A DNA stretch of 64,000 bases from Aquatica leii. Lineage: Eukaryota; Arthropoda; Insecta; Coleoptera; Lampyridae. Each line of letters opens with the position of its first letter. Position 1 is the stretch's first letter. Shown piece after piece: positions 31,050-43,209 of the stretch. Both the position numbers and the translations under genes were made by a program. The DNA lies in NCBI GenBank assembly GCA_035610365.1, contig CM069432.1, positions 182,513,027-182,577,026 of the forward strand. Reading direction: 5' to 3'. Under the pieces are notes generated by a model. It made no database searches and was not told the origin of the DNA. It saw nothing but the letters and a program-made list of their open reading frames with translations.

Positions 31050-32980
31050 CTCAGCAAGGGGACCATGGCAGCTTCATAGAATATCATCCGATATTCTCCA
31101 CAAACTCTGTTGGCTAGACGACGGTAACCTGTTTTTAATGGTTTAATATACTTTTCTATTGCTATAGCTTTGTCCCATATTTGTGCTCCCTACAGGTGAA
31201 TTTATTGTGCAGATGCCTCCAGTAGTCTTCTTTTTGATGTTACTGCTTCTCGAGTATTTGGCATTATTCTTGATAGTGCATCTATAGTCTTAGTTGCTTT
31301 CTTCACAACGTCTGTTACATGTTCCTTTATGTAAGATGATTATCTAAAACCATCTTTAGATATTTTACTTTATTGACAAATTTTATGTCCGATCGTTGTA
31401 TTTTCAAATTTACCTTTCTTACTTTTTTCTTGCTATCATCGTGATCGCTTCGGTTTTTTCCGCTGCAACTTGTAGCCCAATGTTACTCATGTATTTGTAT
31501 ATATATGTTAGTGCTTTATTTACATTTTGTTCTAATTGGTCTTCCGTTTTTGCCATAGCCATCAACACAAGATCGTCTACGTATGCAACTGTTTGTACTT
31601 CTTCCGGTAGAGCTAGTTTTAATATTCCACCATACTGTTCTAGAAGACTGCTCCCAACATTGCGCCCTGTAGGACATCTCCAAAAACTTGCATTCTTTCA
31701 GTACATCAAGGATGACTTCCCACTTTACAGTACTAAATTCATTACCGTATGTCGATTATTACTATTACGTATAGCTTTCTATTTTTATTTTCATTTTTTA
31801 TACTTTTTTTTCAACTTTCTTTAATGCATTTATGGTACTATATCTTACTCTAAAATCAAAATGTGATTTACCGAGTCTCCCCGTTTTATTAATCTCTGTG
31901 TGTAATCGATTTACAGTCACACTTTCTAACAGTTTTCCTAAAGTGTCTAAGAGACACAGTCGTCTGTAGCTGTCTTCACAGTTGTTTTTTGGCTTCTTTA
32001 AAAGTACGAGTTTTGCTATTTTCCATTCTTTTGGATACTATCCGTTTCTCAATATGTTGGTGAGTACCTTTGCTACAATGTCTGCTCGATTTTTAGTTTT
32101 GCATTTCACTACTTCAGGTGGGAGATCGTCTGGTCCTGGTGCACGTCCGTTTTTTAATTTCTCTGCGGTTCTTCTGACTTCTATAGTTGATATCTGTGGT
32201 GCAATTTTTCCATGATTGAAATTTAAAAAGTAAAGTTATCGCAACACTGTTTGTTCTTTCAATAGAGATAGTTACTGGTGGGGTTGCTTTTAACCGTTTA
32301 ACCACTATTCTATATGTGTTTCTCCATATATCACTTTAGACTTCTTCACTTATTTTATTCCCTTGTTTGCCTTTATAATTCTTTTTGTTTGTTTGTATAT
32401 TAAGCTATTTTTCTAGTATAGATTTGTATCTCCACTAGCTCTTAGCTATTTACAGCTAGGTTCAGGTTCACATTTCTTTAGTTTTATCAATTTATCACAG
32501 AAAATTATCTTCTTTTAATGATTTTGGATTCCATCATTTGCTTAAGTTTTTTTCTTTTTCACGTGCCATCCTTGTATTTGACTACTCAACTCATTGTGTG
32601 TCAGTGTGAGATATATATGTGAGGTTTTCTCAGCCCTTCTAAACGTCGGTTTGTTACCGATGTCTAGTGTATGTAAGTTTAATTCAGCTAATAAGTCTTC
32701 AAGTAACTTGCCTCTCTTGTTATTTTTTTGGTTCTTCATGAATTTGAGGCAGCATTAAAATCTCCGGCAATAGGAACAGATGCTTTTTGTGTTTAGTGGT
32801 ATCACTTATTTCTTTGAATCATTTTTTATATTTATTTAACTTAATATTAGATGACATATAACAACAGTATATTGTAAATATTCTATTTTGACTCTAACAA
32901 ATCCATCACTTTTTATTACTTTTTCTATTGCTAGATTTTTGTGCATCTGTATACCAATTAATTTTTTTGTCATTTTTTTT
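31050..32980 (-). pseudogene. R1-like non-LTR retrotransposon (LINE) ORF2 remnant
   Basis: Read from high to low coordinates, an apurinic endonuclease comes first: a GFVRV-like block near 32910, AGDFNA at about 32774-32745, and ELNLHTLDIGNKPTFRRAEK, then TSHI (32739-32542). A reverse transcriptase follows: KNGRAPGPDDLPPEVVK near 32190-32110, a PKEWKIAKLVLLKK-like stretch near 32040-31980, and the catalytic box Y-V-D-D at about 31585-31557, followed by AMAKTEDQL. The thumb/connection part (YLKMVLD near 31370, then an RRL...EAAM-like stretch near 31120-31060) closes it. It would have copied its RNA at a nicked target. Many stops and frameshifts make it dead. Clade R1 versus LOA or Jockey is from motif flavour only. 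Confidence 0.75.
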
Positions 32981-32989
32981 GTTAAGTTC

Positions 32990-34630
32990 ATAGATTAGAG
33001 ATATAGAAATGAGAACTACAACTATACTACTGCATAAAGTATTAGATTATGTTTATAAATAGGTACTTATTAAGCTCTTATCAGATGAAGAACTGTTTCC
33101 ACAAGTTTAAAAGACGCAAATTAGCACAAAGAATACAAATCCACTAGTACTGCTCCTTGTGGAGAGCTATCGAACTGCTTGGTATATATAACTGCGTGCT
33201 TGGTGCTGCACCCTAGCGCAAACAGTCGAAATTGATTTAAAAACGGCTCCTTGAAATTTAACAGAGAACATTGTATTTTTTCTCAGTTTAGGCGGAAGAT
33301 GGAACTTAGGGCTAAAGCAGTTGTTTACTTATTCTTTTATTTGTTTCTAAAATTTAATTTCAAAGATCTGTTTATATTGTGTAATAACACAATCTTCAAT
33401 TTTGTTTTGTTTTAATTATAACACAAATACACATCTAATAACATATATACTAATGTCTAGATAATATATGCGTTTGTAAAAAGAATAGTGAGCTATAAGG
33501 TAATGTAAATAAAATGTTAATAACTACGCTTTAGAACTAGACAGTAAAGGAGGTAGTTATATATCATTACACCCTTTCACGTAACATATATTTATTCTGT
33601 TTAATACACCTATAATTTTTCAGTTTGTTTTGTAAGAATTGTGCTTTTTTTCATTTGCCAATTTGCAATTTTTTTTAAATTATGTTTTCGTCTTCTGTTT
33701 CTTGGCTAGGGATTTGTTATTTTTTGTGTATCAGTATCCTATTTTTTATCATATAGTGATTTTGGAAACGGTCATACTTTTTCTAAATTGTTTTGCTACT
33801 GTTATTGTTTAAATACTTTTAGACATACTTGTTTATTACAAGACGCATTTGTATTAAAAGTGGAAATAAAAATTATAATTCTTTCACTAGCAATTGTAAA
33901 TCTACTCATTATATATTTCTACTTAAAATAGGGTTTGATTTCAGAGTAGCATCTGAAGTGAAATTACGTAAACAGTATTGTTTAAAATAATTATGTAGTA
34001 CATGTTTAAATATTATAATAAAAGCACCTACCAAAAATTTAATACATAATAACTTGAACGGAATTGTTTATTTACAGTCTTACGTCTAATTTCGAAGCTT
34101 TTTATGGAAACACTTTATTGGGATTTGTAAAGTTTTTTGTTTCTAAAAAGTTTTTATTGCTTGAACTGCGCCACAATCGTTTCTAAAAGTTTTTTTTTGT
34201 TTAGTTTTTTTGACGTTAACACTTGAACTAAGCTTTTCTACTAAGGTTATTACAGTTTTGTCTGCACTGTTTTAAAGCTGAGCATTTATTTGTGTTTAGG
34301 TATTACGTGTCTCATAACATCAAAAAAGTTTTTTTACTAGATTTATTGAAGTTAGTAGCCTTGTGTTTAGGTTAATCGTAAAAGTAGTTATTTACTGTAT
34401 AGTAAGTACTGATATTTACAAGAACATGGTTTGTGGTATCCGGAACTCTACTACTAGATGTATGCCACTCTGCAACGATACTTGTCAGTTAAAGTATTAA
34501 GTGTTATTACTAACCCCCGGATAAATTGCACGAAAAAGATAGTATACATTGCGCCATAAACTGCTCTATTATATGGAAAAAATTGCAAATAAAAAAACAA
34601 AATTGCACTATACATTATATTAATATTTTT
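32990..34630. other. AT-rich intergenic DNA
   Basis: Mostly featureless. A GC-richer patch near 33140-33260 holds TATATAA at about 33182 and could be a promoter or TE fragment, but there is no downstream frame. The hAT 3' terminus should lie just below 34640 and was not located. Confidence 0.4.
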
Positions 34631-34640
34631 GCTTATTTGC

Positions 34641-36250
34641 CTACTTATTGTAATTAACTATTATATACATTTTTAAATTAATTTTACTAAAACTATATCT
34701 AAATGGATCTAGTATTCTCTTATATAAAGAAAAAGAACGCTCTACGTCTACGCTCGCAATTGGAGCATATTTATAAAGTGGCACACGATCTGGATTAGTG
34801 TTAAAGTTAATTTCAGTATTGTTAAGCATACTATAATTTCCATTTAATATTTCTGCATACACCTTCAATAAGTTGTAACCATTATTTTTTTTTAAAGTTC
34901 AACCCACTTATCTATCAAAATTTTTCCTTTTTTCCTAGGAATAGCATCAATGTTAGTGCCAACGTTTTCGATTAAAGAAATGCTTTGACAATGGGACAAG
35001 CCTCGTTTCCCAAGTTTTGTAATACTCGCAGGAAAAAATGATAGATGAGATTTTAGGAATGTTAGATCGTTCTTTAAATGTTGTTGTTTGACCAATTCTT
35101 TCAGTTTTCTCACTGAGTCGGCGTTGCCTTCTAATGCATTAAACACATCTACAAATTGAGTGAAATGCTCAGCGTAAAAAAGAGCTGCCTCCAGCCAAGT
35201 ACCCCAACGTGTAATAACTGGTTCAGGATGTAATCGAGTGTTAAGCATTCCTTGTATTTCAGTACACGTGAAGGGGTCAAAAAAAAGCTATCTTTCCTAT
35301 AAAGGATAGAAATAGTTTTGACTTTATAAATAAGTAATACCCTACTTACCATTCTTAATTAACTTATTCACATCAGGAAATAATTCGCGAACCTTCTCTG
35401 CAACTCTGTTAAGCCCATATGCAAAACCAGTTACATGAATTATCTTAGGATACAAAACTTTCAAAGTTGCAGCTGCTTTTACCATATAGGTTGCTGCATC
35501 AGTTAACATCATCAGCACTCTATCATTGATATTTTCAGATAATTTACTCAAATTCTTATTGACGAATTAGCACACAGTCTCGTAATTTGTGGAAGTTAAT
35601 CTCTGACATGCAATCAAATACGGCGGTTTGGCCTCTTCTGCACCAACTAATAAATTGGCAACACAAAAACCTTAAAAAGTGGTTTTAGTAAATTAAATTA
35701 CAAACTAAAGTGCATACTGTAGTACCTCTCGGATCTGTAGTTTTATCAACCACTATGTATAATAAATTTTTTCCGATATTTGTCCGGATCTCAGACATCT
35801 TATTTTTAAACAGTACCGGAAGATATTTTTTTCTTAGCGTGCTCTCATCTGGTATGTTTTTTAAAAGATATTTTCCAAAAAAATCTTTAAAGGGCTCAGC
35901 ATTTAATTTGCGTAAAGGTACATTTGCTCTAATAAACGTTTGACACCAATCTTGCAAGAATTCGCTCTTTTGCTCAGATACAGTTTTAATTGGTTTTGTA
36001 ATAAGAGCTTGCTTGAGATTGTTTTTCTTATTAAGAGCACGCTTGTGCATTTCTAAAAAACAAATAATATACACAAAGATTAATGAAATCATTATTAATT
36101 TATTACCTGTTTTAACATGAGCCTCTATGAAATATTTTTTATTGTTTCCAACTGACTTCTGACAAGCATTACAAAATATAATGTTGTCGTCTGTGGAAAA
36201 TACTTCCTTATCGACGTCGTATCACATAATAACAACCATAAGGGACACTT
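34641..36250 (-). pseudogene. hAT-family transposase with three mini-introns, decayed
   Basis: Blocks in order on the minus strand: a BED-like zinc finger (IIFCNACQKSV...HVKT, near 36200-36107); exon 36052-35726 with the first catalytic region IVVDKTTDPRG; exon 35670-35350 with VANLLVGAEEAKPPYLIACQ and the TDAATYMVKA motif; exon 35296-34641 with PEPVITRWGTWLEAA and the C-terminal dimerisation region PIASVDVERSFSLYKRIL. Introns fitted by GT-AG and reading frame are 36106-36053 (54 bp), 35725-35671 (55 bp) and 35349-35297 (53 bp). Each joins family-typical residues. A TAG before FVNKN, a shift near 35255 and one near 34880 show inactivation. TIRs and the 8-bp duplication were not found. Confidence 0.8.
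36223..36249 (-). repeat. 27-nt exact inverted repeat, left copy
   Basis: The minus strand here equals the plus strand at 38365-38391 over 27 nt (starts AGTGTCCC, ends TTATGTG). It lies directly upstream of the hAT zinc-finger exon. Flanks diverge immediately on both sides. Confidence 0.85.
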
Positions 36251-36379
36251 CTGTCGGCACCTTTGATATTGCAGTCCGGAAAATGAGTGACTTTCGGCCA
36301 TTCTGAAAATAGTGTTGAAGCGCCAGATTTAATTTCTTTTAGTAGAATGCATTTTTTTAGACAACAAATCGATTATTTT

Positions 36380-38270
36380 AACTAACTTAGATATATAATT
36401 GAAATCTAGTTTAGTTATCTGTTTAAGCTGACCACATTCACGGAGAGAAAAGTTTACTGTAATAAAGCAAAAACAGCTATATTTCATGCAAATAGGCTGT
36501 TGGTTTTAAGTCATGCCGATGTACGCTTAAATAAAGCTTTCATTTTATTACAACAAATATTTTGAAAAAGAATTGTATAGATTTTATAATATATCAATTT
36601 AAGAAAACATTGTTTTCTTTTATCATTCAAAAGTTGCTTAATGTGATCGTAGAGAAGAACCATAGTTATGACAAGTACTGCTTTTTCTTATCTCTGTTGA
36701 TTGTTGTGTTTTATCATAAATAGGTTTAATAGTAATAACACTTCGTATTAATTTAAGCACGCAGTGTCATAATGTTTGCTTTTGTGCAGCTTCAGGGTAT
36801 GAATGATTTCAGTAAATATACACATAGTTTAAACGTATTTATTTGCTAAATTCAAAATAAATGTGCTATATTTTTATCATCACTACAGTTTATGGTTTAA
36901 TCCTAGTTTACATTAAAATTTATAATTATTGGTAGATAATATTACCGATCCAAATGATACTGTCCTTGACACCAAAATGTACACGCATCAGCATTAATAG
37001 TATGTAACACTTAGAATATTAGTCGAATCTACACCATTCGAGTTAAATAATCTTCTTGTAACTTTTGGAAAGTTATTTTTTTCTGTCAAAGGGTTCTCCA
37101 ACTACTAAACTTAACAATCAACCCAAATTCACCTTCCTTCAATATGTCCAAATTATTTTCCGTTAGCCACACAAGGGATGTAACATCAATTTCTTGTTCT
37201 AAAAGAAAAGCAAATGCACGATAATTTCATTTCATTGCAAAAAACTAAGTCATACATGCCAAAAAATGTGCAAGCTTTGCGACATAATTCTAACATATAA
37301 CGGCAGTGAACAATATTCAAAATCAGAGTCAATACTTACTTGTAAGTTTTTGATAGTTTCCAATAATTCACTAATTGATGTAGTGAGTTATAGATTATAT
37401 GCTGCAAGCAACTTGTTATAAAATGATGGATCCATGTCGTATAGTTCCAAACAAAAAACTGTCGGAGTCACGGTACACGTATACTTATTATCTTTGCCAC
37501 AGCTTTAGCAAAAAGTTTAGCACATATTGCAAACCTTAACGTAAATTAAATTGCTGATACCTTATTTTAGACCAGCGTGGAACAAATAGTGATAACATAA
37601 ATGCTTACTTGAAATTCCTACTTGTGGTTTCTTAGTAATTTATTACGTACTTTAATCGCTGATATGATTTCTTATAATAATTAGTTGAATTTGATCAATT
37701 TGTAGTCTTAATTTTAACAAAAATTTTTTACTTGTATCATTATAATTATGAATGATTTAATAAAAACATGTTTGGATTGCAATAAGAAATTTAATTTAAG
37801 TTTTAGAACATGTAGGTTTAATTTTATTTGAATGTGAATCAATTTTAGAAAAAAAGCAAATGCTTTAAATATGAAATTGTAATGATTAAATTCAGCATAA
37901 TATTTCTCTCCGTGTTTGCAAAGTAATTCAAATGACTATCATCTTAATTATTGTTTGTTATGCATTTAAAAAAATTCTGCGATTTAACAAATGCTTAAAC
38001 TACAATTTTCTTATCGGAAAAGAATGTTGTGGTATTTAGTCTAGTCTACTACTAGTCTAACTCATTACACCGTGCAGCTAACAATACAAATTTTAACATA
38101 AACATAAATTGAGTAATGACGTTATTTTTGTCACTATAATTTTCAACAAACGAAATTATTTATCATAAGCATAATTGTTTGTATTGAACTCAAGTACTGC
38201 ATTTGTAAATCCTTGACGTTTATTTATCATAAAAGATGTAAATACAAAAGAATTCCAAATATACCTAACC
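36380..38270. other. AT-rich intergenic DNA
   Basis: Probably contains the hAT 5' end. No frames or motifs recognised. Confidence 0.4.
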
Positions 38271-38274
38271 TAAT

Positions 38275-38538
38275 TTGTCAGAAACAATACATTCACGACC
38301 GCCATATTCTTATGTGTGCAAACTAGCACATGCGCTCTCAATTTTTTTGCGCGGGAAACTACCGAGTGTCCCTTATGGTTGTTATTATGTGGTTGTATTT
38401 CCCAATCCAACTACTGATTTTTGTCGACATCGAAGAACTTTGCTTTGGCATTATTATGCGATTACTAATTGCAATGAAGAGAAAGTTACACCCCGTACCG
38501 TTATTCTAAGTCACGCACGCGAGTTTGTAGTTTTATAA
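38275..38538 (+). other. unidentified frame around the right copy of the 27-nt repeat
   Basis: An 87-codon frame beginning at a TTG codon has a composition less AT-biased than neighbouring chance frames (Arg, His, Cys, Pro present). It contains the 27-nt repeat, read as SVPYGCYYV. No domain recognised. It may be TE-derived rather than a gene. Confidence 0.25.
38365..38391 (+). repeat. 27-nt exact inverted repeat, right copy
   Basis: Partner of 36223-36249, about 2.1 kb away in opposite orientation. Confidence 0.85.
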
Positions 38539-38539
38539 A

Positions 38540-41205
38540 TACGTCCACTTAGATGCATATAAAATTCACCTTTATACTAACTTATTTTTATATTTCTGTA
38601 CTAAAAGTGCTTGAAACTAATATAAATGGTCAATGGTATTTTCCATTTTGTGCAATTAAGAAAAAGGTATTTACAAACAAGTTACATTCAATAGTTTAGG
38701 TAAAAGATTATGTACGTATTCTGAGAAAGTATTGTCCTTTAAAATAACGGCATTGTGTTTTAAAAATACTCTGTTATAGAATTTCTTCAAAAATTGTCAG
38801 TTTTGCACAATATTTAGCAAAATTGCAAATTTATTTCAAAATCTCCCAAAATTGCGTTTATGGCAAAAAATTGCAAAATGCAATTTGTCTGTGAAGCTCG
38901 AAGGTCTTTCTTTGATTTAATTTCTAATGTGAATTCTTACTCGATATTTCGATATTTGCAGTTCCCTACGTGCTTTCCAAATTGTATTGGAATCCAAGCG
39001 CGAATGACAATTATTCACTATAATATCAATTATTCTATTGGTACTGTTGACTTACACTACATAGAACACTTAGATCATAATCTATTAAATAAATGTTTCT
39101 TTGAGATTTTAATGTCTATTTGCTATAGCATGATAACTCGTTCTTATAATTAAATTGATAAATTATTAATCTTAATTGTATTTATATTAATTCTATGTTG
39201 TTAAATGGAAACAAAGGCTTGTTACAATACAGCACGATGTGTGATCGGCACATATATGTATGTATTTTAAAGTGTTTTTATTGCATTGTTATTATCATAT
39301 TATATTACTAAAACTAGTTAATGAATTGTACACTAAACTTTTGCTTTGTTTTAGGTAAGTCAACGAAACTCAAGAAATTAAAGTGGTATGTATTATCAAA
39401 ACAAATAAGCTTGTGTAATAAAATTTACGTTCTGTTACACATAATTGTTTTATTATTATTGTGGAATACTCAAACTTCTATTTTTTTACTATAACGAACG
39501 AAATTGCTAGAGTTTTTTAACACTGTTTTTTAGATCGACTGATTTTGTAATATTACAATGAAATAAATAAAATTAACAAAATTTTATTTGTTAAATAATA
39601 TGTATGTTTTAAGTATTTAATTAAGAAAAGTTTCAAAAAATCGACGATGCTTTATGCTTGCAGCCTAATTTAAGAAGTTTGTCACTCTAAGTTGTGGGTT
39701 TTGGTAATTATTCTACCAATCGGATCCTTAGTAGAATGTCTGCAAATTCCAGTAATCAATAAAACAAAGTGCTTAAAAATTCTCACAATTCTTGTAAAAT
39801 AATACATAACTGGAGATTAATTATTGTTTCTAAAATTAGTGAACAACGTTATTTAAATATAAAAGATATATAGTGCAACTTACATAACAAAAATAGAAAT
39901 AAATTATAGCTATATAAGAAAGATTTTTGATTAAGTATTATGTAATGTAACGACGCATCGGGATGTTTTGAACTCGTGGTATTGTAAAGGACTTTCAATG
40001 TTAGTCAATCTGTTTGTTTTTATAAGTTGTTTTTCACATTTTAATTAATTATTGACTCCAATAAAATTAATTTGTCTTAATGTAAATAATAGACTTTAAC
40101 TAAGTTTTTTGTTGTACCGCATAAGTTTGATTGACGTGAGTAATCTATGTATTCATGTTCATGTGATGTAGTTTATTGTTGATATAATAAATATGAATTG
40201 ATTAAAGACTATTGTGTCCCAATCGTTGTCAAAACCTGAAAATGTTTTTACTTCCGAAACAGTTGTCAAGATTAAATTCCTTCTATTGTTCTTATAACAT
40301 TTTGGGTAGTAGGTATAATTATAAGTTACAACTGCTGTACATTTAACTGTATGAGCAACTTTAATATGTTATTTTTAATTGAAAAACATTTAAGTCGTGT
40401 TTAAACTACACAAATGTGTTCTACAAAAAATAATTACGGCTATTCTAATTCAAACAGCAAATAACAACTTGAAACAGGCCGTTTATACAGAAGTTTGTAG
40501 GTAGCAAAACGTGCTTCTAGAAACGTGTTCAGTAATTACAAACTAATTTTAGAAGACGTGATTTTATCAAGTCCACAAATCCTTAATCGGAAGGTTTCCA
40601 GTAATTTTTATCTTATCGAGATCAGTTCAACTTCAATTTATGATCTTATTGACTCGATGCCTACTTCTAGTTTATTTCGATTGGAGTATCTAAGAAAGGG
40701 AAGAATTGAGAAGGGTTACGCTAAAATTGGGTTAGATCTCAAGAATTTTTAGTGAAACGTAATCTATTTTATATTATTGTAAGTCCTATTTTTATATATC
40801 TATATACGAAATTATTATCAAATATTCTACAGGCATTATTAAACAAATTCAATTCAAATATCACGTGAAAGCAGCCTCTACATTTGATTAATAAAAAGAT
40901 TAATTTTGCTTGTTTCTAATAAGATTTACTATCAATTTTTATAGAAGAAATATTATTGTATTTGTTTTTAGGATTATTCTATTTGTTATCGGTTATTAAG
41001 AAAATATTGAATCGATTTATTAGTTAATATGATGGCAATAATCGTTTCTTTCGCTTGTATTAAACGTCACATTCATTACTTTATTTAATCTCTTTAATTT
41101 TTCATGAAATATAATTTTTGCTAGTTTTATTATTGTCATGTGATATTATATTATAATAATATTTTTTTGCGAATAACAGATAACATGACACATTCCATGT
41201 TTGTT
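38540..41205. other. AT-rich intergenic DNA
   Basis: Frames at 38860-39153 and 40525-40752 have no recognisable motif. A cluster of AAATTGCAAA-like words lies at 38795-38885. Otherwise nothing. Confidence 0.4.
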
Positions 41206-41212
41206 ACTTGTT

Positions 41213-41285
41213 AGGCAACACTGTGCATTCCTTTTGACAAATTCCATTTCTATACATGTCAAAATCATTTCCGTACTGGGGACCC
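41213..41285 (+). repeat. dispersed short repeat (TTAGGCAACACTGTGCATTCC type), copy 1
   Basis: About 70 bp similar by eye to 45550-45625 in the same orientation: TTAGG.AAC..TGTGCATTCC, then TGACA.AT..., GTCAAA.TCATTTCCGTAC. Unidentified SINE- or MITE-like family. Confidence 0.5.
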
Positions 41286-41708
41286 AGTGTCGAGCTCATT
41301 CGAACTTAAAAAAATGTATTAGTAAATCAAACGGTGCTATTCTTGAATAATAAAAATTATTTTCGTAACTAGATTCGAATTGAAATTGGCAACGTTACAT
41401 TTTTAGTGAATTTTAATGGTGATTGGTATTACAAGTTGAATTAATGTCATTAGTATTATCAGAAAAAAACTGAATTAATGGTCGCGTTAAGAGAAAGGAA
41501 AATCGTATCAATATCATAGAGGCTTAGTAACTTGCTAAAGAAGCAGACATTTTTTTAAATATAAAACACTGTATATGGTAATTAAAATGATCATTTGTTA
41601 TTCTTTGTCTTACTCTTGTTCCGTCAACAACTTCTTCTGTTTTGTTGTGTATTTTCTTTATTACAGATTGTTTTGTGTATGTCCAACTTTTTATCAACAT
41701 TATCTATA

Positions 41709-43201
41709 CAGGGTGTAACAGGTATAACTAATAATCTCTTCATAATATAAATTATTACAGCTATCGCCCAGCTGTAATGATTTAGATCATATTTGCATTA
41801 TAAACATAATTAGATGTAATTACGGACCTGGTTGTTCGTTATGAGAAAACGTGATATAAAATGATAGAAACTGTTTATTATTAAGTATTAAGTTCCTGAT
41901 AACAAAAAAGACAGCGTATAAGAGATGTTGTGTCGTGCTAAAATTAAGGTTATTTTTAATTTACTTGTCAATTGGTTATTTTGAAGTCATAAATGTAGAA
42001 ATTAAAAAGTGGTATTAGTGATTATAAAAATAATGTACATACATAAATTAGAAATTTAATCTGGTAAACGAATTTCCTTTTTCATTAATTAAATTACAAT
42101 AGATGCTCGAAATGACCACCATTCACAACCATGAAGGTAAACTACGTTGCAGATTTTATTGGCGGCGTCTATAATTTTTTGCTGCAATTCTTCCAGTGTA
42201 TCTAGTGGAGTTGCATAGACAATATTTTTCATAAATCCTAGAAAAAATAGTCTAAGGGATTCATGTCTGGACTATGTGGAGGCCACGTTATTGTTCCATA
42301 CCTGCCCAACCATAGATTCGGAAAATAGAAATTCAAATAGTTCCGACATGAGTTGTGCTCCGTCTTGCATAAACCACATTATGCGTCGGGTAACCAAATC
42401 CATATCTTTTAATACCTCCGAAATTGTGTCTTCAAGAAACTCCCGGTAAAGATTTCCATTTAAACGAGGAGGAAGCACAAACGGGCCAATTATTGAGTTT
42501 TCCATGATTCCTGCCCACACATTAACTGAAAATCGCAATTGAAACCTCTTTTATTGAATAATGTAAAGGTTTTTCGCATCCTAATGGTGAGTGTAGTGGT
42601 AATTTAAAATACCATCTCGTGTGCACGTAAAGTATTACCCCGACTTTCACCATAAAGAAGTATCATATCGCAATATTCCCCGGTGGAAATCATCGCGAAT
42701 ACTTAAATGACACTAAAAACTATGAAATTAAATTGAATAAATAATAAAACTAAATACCAAGTACCTAAGTACAAAAGTAATTTAATGTATTTAAAATATA
42801 TTGAAACAAATGAAAATCGAATCAATAGTATCGCACAACCGAAATAGAAACAATGACCCCTGAACGGCCAGAAAAATAAATTTTACCGTACTCTAATTTA
42901 ATGTTAAGCAAGGTCATGCATTCTGTACGTGTTCAATAATCTACAGTAAAACTAAACAAAACAATATTATCGCATTCTTGCACTTTGTACGTGTTGTTTG
43001 CTAATAAACGATCCTGAATTGGGTCATTGGCTTTTCTTCCTACGAATTTGCAATAAACTCTAACAGGACGTTTTAAATTTTAATATTATTTTTTCTCAAA
43101 AAATATAAGTAATGGACTTTATGTTTATAATGCAAATATGCTCAAAATCATTGCAGCTATCTACCATTACCAGATTATTAGTTATACTTGTTACACATAT
43201 C
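41709..43201 (-). mobile_element. Tc1/mariner-superfamily element with long TIRs and TA duplications
   Basis: The left TIR (41709-41809) begins CAGGGTGTAACAGGTATAACTA and the right TIR (43119-43201) is its imperfect inverted copy with a short indel. Both share GTGTAACARGTATAACTAATAATCT and CATATTTGCATTATAAACATAA. TA dinucleotides flank the element (41707-41708 and 43202-43203), as expected for TA-targeting DDE transposons. The right terminal five bases are diverged. The 1493-bp element carries one decayed minus-strand transposase. Confidence 0.75.
42105..42710 (-). pseudogene. DUF4817-type mariner-superfamily transposase, internally deleted
   Basis: The N-terminal end (about 42700-42600) reads TGEYCDMILLYGESRGNTLRA, as in the DUF4817 helix-turn-helix found on some insect mariner-superfamily transposases. 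It then jumps to the catalytic core: FSVNVWAGIMENSIIGPFVL, PPRLNG, and WFMQDGAQ with the second catalytic Asp (42538-42272). A frame change near 42270 is followed by YATPLDTLEELQQKII near 42235-42165. The region with the first catalytic Asp is missing, so it cannot be active. It lies inside the TIR-bounded element 41709-43201 and is its own transposase. Confidence 0.7.
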
Positions 43202-43209
43202 TAAAAGTA

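Noticed and set aside
31396..31824. 142-codon plus-strand frame rich in Phe, Leu and Cys that could look like a membrane protein
   Set aside because: It is the antisense of the R1-like reverse transcriptase, whose YVDD box is on the minus strand here.
33140..33260. Host promoter at a TATATAA near 33182
   Set aside because: No downstream coding frame or clear initiator; a TE fragment is as likely.
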